Shown here: positions 60,698-64,000 of the stretch, piece after piece
How positions within the stretch are numbered: the first letter of the stretch is position 1
Layout of the letters: the number at the start of each line of letters is the position of its first letter
Origin: Leeuwenhoekiella polynyae
GTDB taxonomy: Bacteria > Bacteroidota > Bacteroidia > Flavobacteriales > Flavobacteriaceae
Length of the DNA: 64,000 nucleotides
Reading direction: 5' to 3' (one strand)
NCBI RefSeq assembly: GCF_042683665.1
Contig: NZ_JBHUOO010000005.1
The notes under the pieces: model-generated
What the model saw: only the letters and a program-made list of their open reading frames with translations
What the model was told of the DNA's origin: nothing
The model's database searches: none
Program-made: the position numbers and the translations under genes

Positions 60698-61648
60698 TTG
60701 AACATTTCTAGAGAGGTAAAAACAGGTCTTTTAGCAGTTGTTGCTATTGCTCTGCTAATCTTTGGCTATAGCTTTTTAAAAGGCAATAACCTGTTGAACA
60801 ACGACCGTACCTATTACGCCATCTACGATAATGTAGAAGGTTTATCGCCAGGTTCTAATGTCACTATAAATGGTCTTAGTGTAGGTAAGGTTCTATCTAT
60901 AGATTTTGCAGATTCTAAGGGAGATTTGTTAGTGACCTTTAATATTCAAAATGATTTTCAGTTTTCTAAAGCGAGTAAAGCTCAGATTTATGGAGGTGGG
61001 CTGATAGGTGGTAAAAACTTATCTATCGTTCCGGACTATGAGCAGGGAGAAGCAGCAGAATCTGGAGATACACTTGAAGGTACCATTGATGAAGGTATTT
61101 TTGAGCTTGTAAATGAGCGTCTTACTCCCCTTCAGGCTAAGGTAGAATCTGTGATAAACAGTACAGACTCTGTACTGACTGGTGTTTCTGATGTTTTAGA
61201 TCAGAAAACGCGTAAGAATCTTAGAGAAACCATAGAAGATATTAATGCAACTGCTACCAACTTTAAACAGGCTTCTTCTAGTTTAAATCAGCTACTTGCA
61301 GATAATGATCAGAAGTTGTCAAGAACGTTTACTAATCTAGATGAAATGTCTGCCAATTTTAATAAAGTGAGTGATAGTCTTTCTAAAGTAGATATCAACG
61401 CTTTAGTTATGAGAATGGAAAGTGTTCTTGCAGACTTTGAAAGCATATCATCTAAAATAGAACGCGGAGAGGGAACGCTTGGTCAATTTATCAATGACGA
61501 CCAGATGTATAACAATTTAGAGCGTGCTACAAAACAGATGGAAGAGTTGATGCAAGACATAAAGCTTAATCCTAAGCGTTACGTGCATTTTTCAGTCTTT
61601 GGTAAAAATCCAGGTTCTTATGAGCAGCCAAAAGATTCACTTAAATAA
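60698..61648 (+). CDS. MlaD/MCE family lipid-transport protein
   Basis: This 316-residue protein has one N-terminal membrane helix (residues ~8-27, GLLAVVAIALLIFGYSFLKG) and a single MCE domain: YYAIYDNVEGLSPGSNVTIN, GLSVGKVLSIDF, and QIYGGGLIGGKNLSIVPDYE. A long helical C-terminus follows, rich in Asn, Ser and Asp. MlaD hexamers move phospholipids between membranes with an ABC partner, which is not in this window. The start is a TTG at 60698 (MNISREVKTG), which fits the family N-terminus. The stop lies 5 nt before the Fe-S gene. Confidence 0.9.
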   Translation: MNISREVKTGLLAVVAIALLIFGYSFLKGNNLLNNDRTYYAIYDNVEGLSPGSNVTINGLSVGKVLSIDFADSKGDLLVTFNIQNDFQFSKASKAQIYGGGLIGGKNLSIVPDYEQGEAAESGDTLEGTIDEGIFELVNERLTPLQAKVESVINSTDSVLTGVSDVLDQKTRKNLRETIEDINATATNFKQASSSLNQLLADNDQKLSRTFTNLDEMSANFNKVSDSLSKVDINALVMRMESVLADFESISSKIERGEGTLGQFINDDQMYNNLERATKQMEELMQDIKLNPKRYVHFSVFGKNPGSYEQPKDSLK

Positions 61649-61653
61649 AACTA

Positions 61654-62997
61654 ATGCAGTATCTGCCTAATATTTTGTTTGTTATTGCTCTTGCAGCAGG
61701 AGTTGGTTTTTTTGTGCTGAATATTAAAAAACTCATTCGCAATATCAAGTTAGGTCGTGATGAAGACCGTAGCGATAACAAGCCGCAACGTTTAAAGAAT
61801 ATGGCCAAAATTGCTCTAGGGCAATATAAAATGGTTAGAAGACCAGTTTCAGGTATCGTTCACGTATTGGTATATTTAGGTTTTGTTATTATTAATATCG
61901 AAGTTCTTGAGATTATCATCGACGGGATTTTTGGTACACATAGAATTTTTAGTTTCTTAGGAGGATTTTACGATTTTTTAATTGCTGTTTTTGAAATTTT
62001 TGCATTGCTTGTTTTAGTAGGTGTTATCATTTTTTGGGTACGCCGAAACATTCTACATATACAACGGTTTCTCAATCGCGAGATGAAAGGTTGGCCCAAA
62101 TTAGACGCCAACTTAATATTGTATTTTGAAGTGGTTTTGATGGTATTATTTTTGACCATGAATGCTGCAGATTTAACGCTTCAGGCTAAAGGAGCTGAGC
62201 ACTACGCTAACACTTCGGGTATTATTGGGTCTTTTCCTGTTAGCCAGTTTATTGCACCTTTATTTGAAAACTTAAGCATTTCAACCCTAATACTTATTGA
62301 GCGTACCGCTTGGTGGATTCACATTTTAGGAATCTTGGTATTCCTTAATTATTTATACTATTCAAAGCACCTGCATATCTTATTGGCTTTTCCCAATACC
62401 TATTTTGCACGTTTGAAGCCACAAGGTCAATTTGATAATTTGGAAGCTGTAACTAATGAGGTGAAATTGATGATGGATCCTGATGCAGACCCGTATGCAA
62501 TGCCCGAAGAAGGTGCAGAAGAAGAGGTTCCTGCTAAGTTTGGTGCCAGTGAAGCTACAGATTTAAGTTGGGTACAATTACTCAATTCTTACACGTGTAC
62601 AGAGTGTGGTAGATGTACGAGCGAGTGTCCGGCAAATCAAACAGGTAAAAAATTATCGCCGCGTAGAATTATGATGGCAACCCGTGATCGTATAGAAGAT
62701 ATCGGTAAAAATATAGATGCTAATAAAGGATCGTTTAAAGATGACGGCAAACAATTATTAGATGATTATATTAGCCGTGAAGAATTATGGGCGTGTACTA
62801 CGTGTAATGCATGTGTAGAAGCTTGCCCCGTAGGTATTAATCCGTTGTCTATAATTATGGATATGCGTCAATATCTTGTGATGGAGCAGAGTGCTGCGCC
62901 AACAGATTTAAATAACGCGATGACCAATATCGAAAATAATGCAGCGCCGTGGCCATTTAACCAAATGGACAGGGCAAATTGGATTAACGAGAACTAG
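61654..62997 (+). CDS. Membrane-bound (Fe-S)-binding protein with two 4Fe-4S clusters (HdrC/NarI-like)
   Basis: This 447-residue protein has an N-terminal membrane region with about five helices (for example residues ~4-22, ~66-86, ~96-127, ~155-177). These resemble the cytochrome b-like part of HdrE/NarI proteins. Residues ~310-390 have two 4Fe-4S motifs: CTECGRCTSECP and CTTCNACVEACPVGINPLS. It would shuttle electrons between the quinone pool and a soluble partner. The likely partner is the CCG-domain protein at 63498, with a HAD gene in between. The donor and acceptor are unknown. Confidence 0.88.
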   Translation: MQYLPNILFVIALAAGVGFFVLNIKKLIRNIKLGRDEDRSDNKPQRLKNMAKIALGQYKMVRRPVSGIVHVLVYLGFVIINIEVLEIIIDGIFGTHRIFSFLGGFYDFLIAVFEIFALLVLVGVIIFWVRRNILHIQRFLNREMKGWPKLDANLILYFEVVLMVLFLTMNAADLTLQAKGAEHYANTSGIIGSFPVSQFIAPLFENLSISTLILIERTAWWIHILGILVFLNYLYYSKHLHILLAFPNTYFARLKPQGQFDNLEAVTNEVKLMMDPDADPYAMPEEGAEEEVPAKFGASEATDLSWVQLLNSYTCTECGRCTSECPANQTGKKLSPRRIMMATRDRIEDIGKNIDANKGSFKDDGKQLLDDYISREELWACTTCNACVEACPVGINPLSIIMDMRQYLVMEQSAAPTDLNNAMTNIENNAAPWPFNQMDRANWINEN

Positions 62998-63030
62998 TAA
63001 CCAACCAGTAAATATCAAAATAGAGAACTC

Positions 63031-63465
63031 ATGAAAAAAGAGGAAGTAGACAAAATGTTAAGTGAAAAACTTCAAGATGGGGAGCACGTAAGTCCTGTGT
63101 TACCTGATGGAGTTAAGAACTACCTCATTGACATAGACGGAACAATTACTGAAGATGTTCCTAACGAAGAACCAGAGCGTATGGGGACTTGTGAGCCGTT
63201 TCCTGATGCTTTAGCTACCTTAAACAAATGGTACGATGAGGGTCATATCATTTGCTTCTTTACATCACGTACAGAAGAGCACCGTGAAGTAACCGAAAAT
63301 TGGTTAAACAAACACGGCTTTAATTATCACAGCTTATTAATGGGTAAACCTCGTGGCGGCAATTACCATTGGATTGACAATCACCTGGTAAGAGCTACCC
63401 GTTATAAAGGGAAGTTTACAGATCTTGTAGAAAAAGATGTAACTATAGAAGTGTTTAAAGACTAA
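63031..63465 (+). CDS. HAD superfamily phosphatase-like protein
   Basis: This 144-residue protein has HAD motif I YLIDIDGTITED, motif II CFFTSRTEEHR, and the Lys and acidic residues in LMGKPRGGNYHWIDNHLVRA. Related Flavobacteriaceae proteins are sometimes labelled phosphoheptose isomerase, but there is no SIS domain here, so a phosphohydrolase role is more likely. It sits between the two Fe-S genes, 33 nt after the first and 32 nt before the second. Confidence 0.72.
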   Translation: MKKEEVDKMLSEKLQDGEHVSPVLPDGVKNYLIDIDGTITEDVPNEEPERMGTCEPFPDALATLNKWYDEGHIICFFTSRTEEHREVTENWLNKHGFNYHSLLMGKPRGGNYHWIDNHLVRATRYKGKFTDLVEKDVTIEVFKD

Positions 63466-63497
63466 GTTTTAGACACTAACGCATAAAACAATTATCT

Positions 63498-64000
63498 ATG
63501 GCAGAAGCTATCAAAGTACCTACGATGGCAGAATATATGGCACAGGGCAAATCACCAGAAGTTTTATTCTGGGTGGGCTGCGCCGGAAGTTTTGACGACC
63601 GTGCAAAAAAGATCACTAAAGCATTTGTTAAGTTATTGGCAAAAGCAGGGGTAGATTTTGCGGTTTTAGGTACCGAAGAAAGCTGCACCGGTGATCCGGC
63701 AAAGCGTGCAGGTAATGAGTTTTTATTTCAAATGCAAGCGGTCACTAATATCGAAGTGCTTAATGCGTATGAAGTAAAAAAAATTGTCACAGCTTGCCCG
63801 CATTGTTTCAATACAATTGCTAATGAATATCCCGGTTTGGGAGGTAATTACGAGGTTTTGCATCATACCCAATTTCTAAAAGCGTTAATCGAAGAAGGTC
63901 GTTTAACGGTAGAAGGAGGGAAGTTTAAAGGGAAACGTATAACCTTTCACGATCCGTGTTATTTAGCACGAGCTAATCGCATCTATGAAGCTCCACGAGA
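63498..64000 (+). CDS. (Fe-S)-binding CCG-domain protein (HdrB-like), cut by window edge
   Basis: The reading frame starts at ATG 63498 and runs off the right edge (about 167 residues seen). It begins with MAEAIKVPTMAEYMAQGKSP. It shows CCG-type cysteine motifs of heterodisulfide reductase B or glycolate oxidase subunits: VLFWVGCAGSFDDRAKKITK, ESCTGDPAKRAGNEFLF, TACPHCFNTIANEYP and ITFHDPCYLARANRIYEAP. A second CCG motif would follow beyond the edge. It is probably the soluble catalytic partner of the membrane Fe-S protein at 61654-62997. Confidence 0.88.
   Translation, partial: MAEAIKVPTMAEYMAQGKSPEVLFWVGCAGSFDDRAKKITKAFVKLLAKAGVDFAVLGTEESCTGDPAKRAGNEFLFQMQAVTNIEVLNAYEVKKIVTACPHCFNTIANEYPGLGGNYEVLHHTQFLKALIEEGRLTVEGGKFKGKRITFHDPCYLARANRIYEAPR

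Noticed and set aside
63031..63465. Phosphoheptose isomerase
   Set aside because: HAD motifs are visible and no SIS domain is present.
1..64000. CRISPR arrays, prophage, transposases, anti-phage islands
   Set aside because: No regularly spaced repeats, integrase, transposase, terminase or capsid-like proteins were seen. The orphan HsdR_N and HNH proteins have no system partners.

Overview
This window is a stretch of chromosome from a member of the Bacteroidetes, most likely a marine Flavobacteriaceae. The DNA is AT-rich. Several promoters match the Bacteroidetes pattern (TTTG or TTG, about 20-22 nt, then TAnnTTTG), and Shine-Dalgarno sequences are weak or absent. Lineage markers include a type IX secretion (T9SS) plug-like protein, a T9SS type B cargo protein, a Na+-pumping Nqr complex followed by a small Bacteroidetes-type protein and ApbE, a transketolase split into two subunits, a Bacteroidetes-type TamB and LptD, and DUF3667 and DUF922 proteins. 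I see no phage, insertion sequence, CRISPR array or plasmid module. Most genes are core housekeeping genes.

Layout. 1-3520 (minus): start of a proline-catabolic dehydrogenase (pruA, cut by the window edge), apaG, a DUF3667 membrane protein and a T9SS plug-like protein. 3764-11275 (plus): nqrABCDEF, a terminator, a small conserved protein with its own promoter, and apbE, whose product attaches FMN to NqrB and NqrC. 11268-15507 (minus): T9SS cargo protein, methyltransferase, HNH/NUMOD4 protein and map, nearly all overlapping or touching. 15594-21700 (minus): a tripartite export cluster (TolC, HlyD, ABC protein) with a TetR regulator, then a ChaN-like protein. 21913-24918: DEAD-box helicase, thioredoxin, an atypical SDR and a beta-barrel protein. 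25421-26851: a short CstA-type transporter with a long structured leader. 27206-27562 (minus): tRNA-Lys, tRNA-Lys, tRNA-Leu. 27684-33352: aroK, phosphoribosyltransferase, methyltransferase, S4 protein, FKBP-like lipoprotein, porin-like protein, split transketolase. 33550-42979 (plus): tgt, LptF/G permease, EamA transporter, accA, dnaB, a barrel-like hypothetical, a secreted GATase-like protein with a DUF922 protein, DUF2945 and a Sua5/YciO protein. 43061-48338: OmpA lipoprotein, glycosyltransferase, orphan HsdR_N nuclease-like protein, holA, rsmE, tsaD. 48589-56114 (plus): tamB, pfkA, gapA, BadF-type kinase. 56190-64000: ridA and lptD (minus), then amidase, MlaD-like protein, Fe-S protein, HAD protein and a second Fe-S protein (plus, cut by the window edge).

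Working groups of genes. Nqr plus ApbE form the respiratory sodium pump and its maturation enzyme. LptD, LptF/G, TamB, MlaD and the amidase serve envelope assembly. PfkA, GapA and the two transketolase subunits serve central carbon metabolism. TsaD and the Sua5/YciO protein relate to the t6A tRNA modification, and Tgt to queuosine. The most unusual items are an ABC exporter protein whose nucleotide-binding domain has lost its signature, Walker B aspartate, D-loop and H-switch; a Tgt lacking all three zinc cysteines; a TamB reading frame whose membrane anchor begins upstream of any usual start codon; and an HNH homing-type protein embedded in a tight housekeeping gene run.
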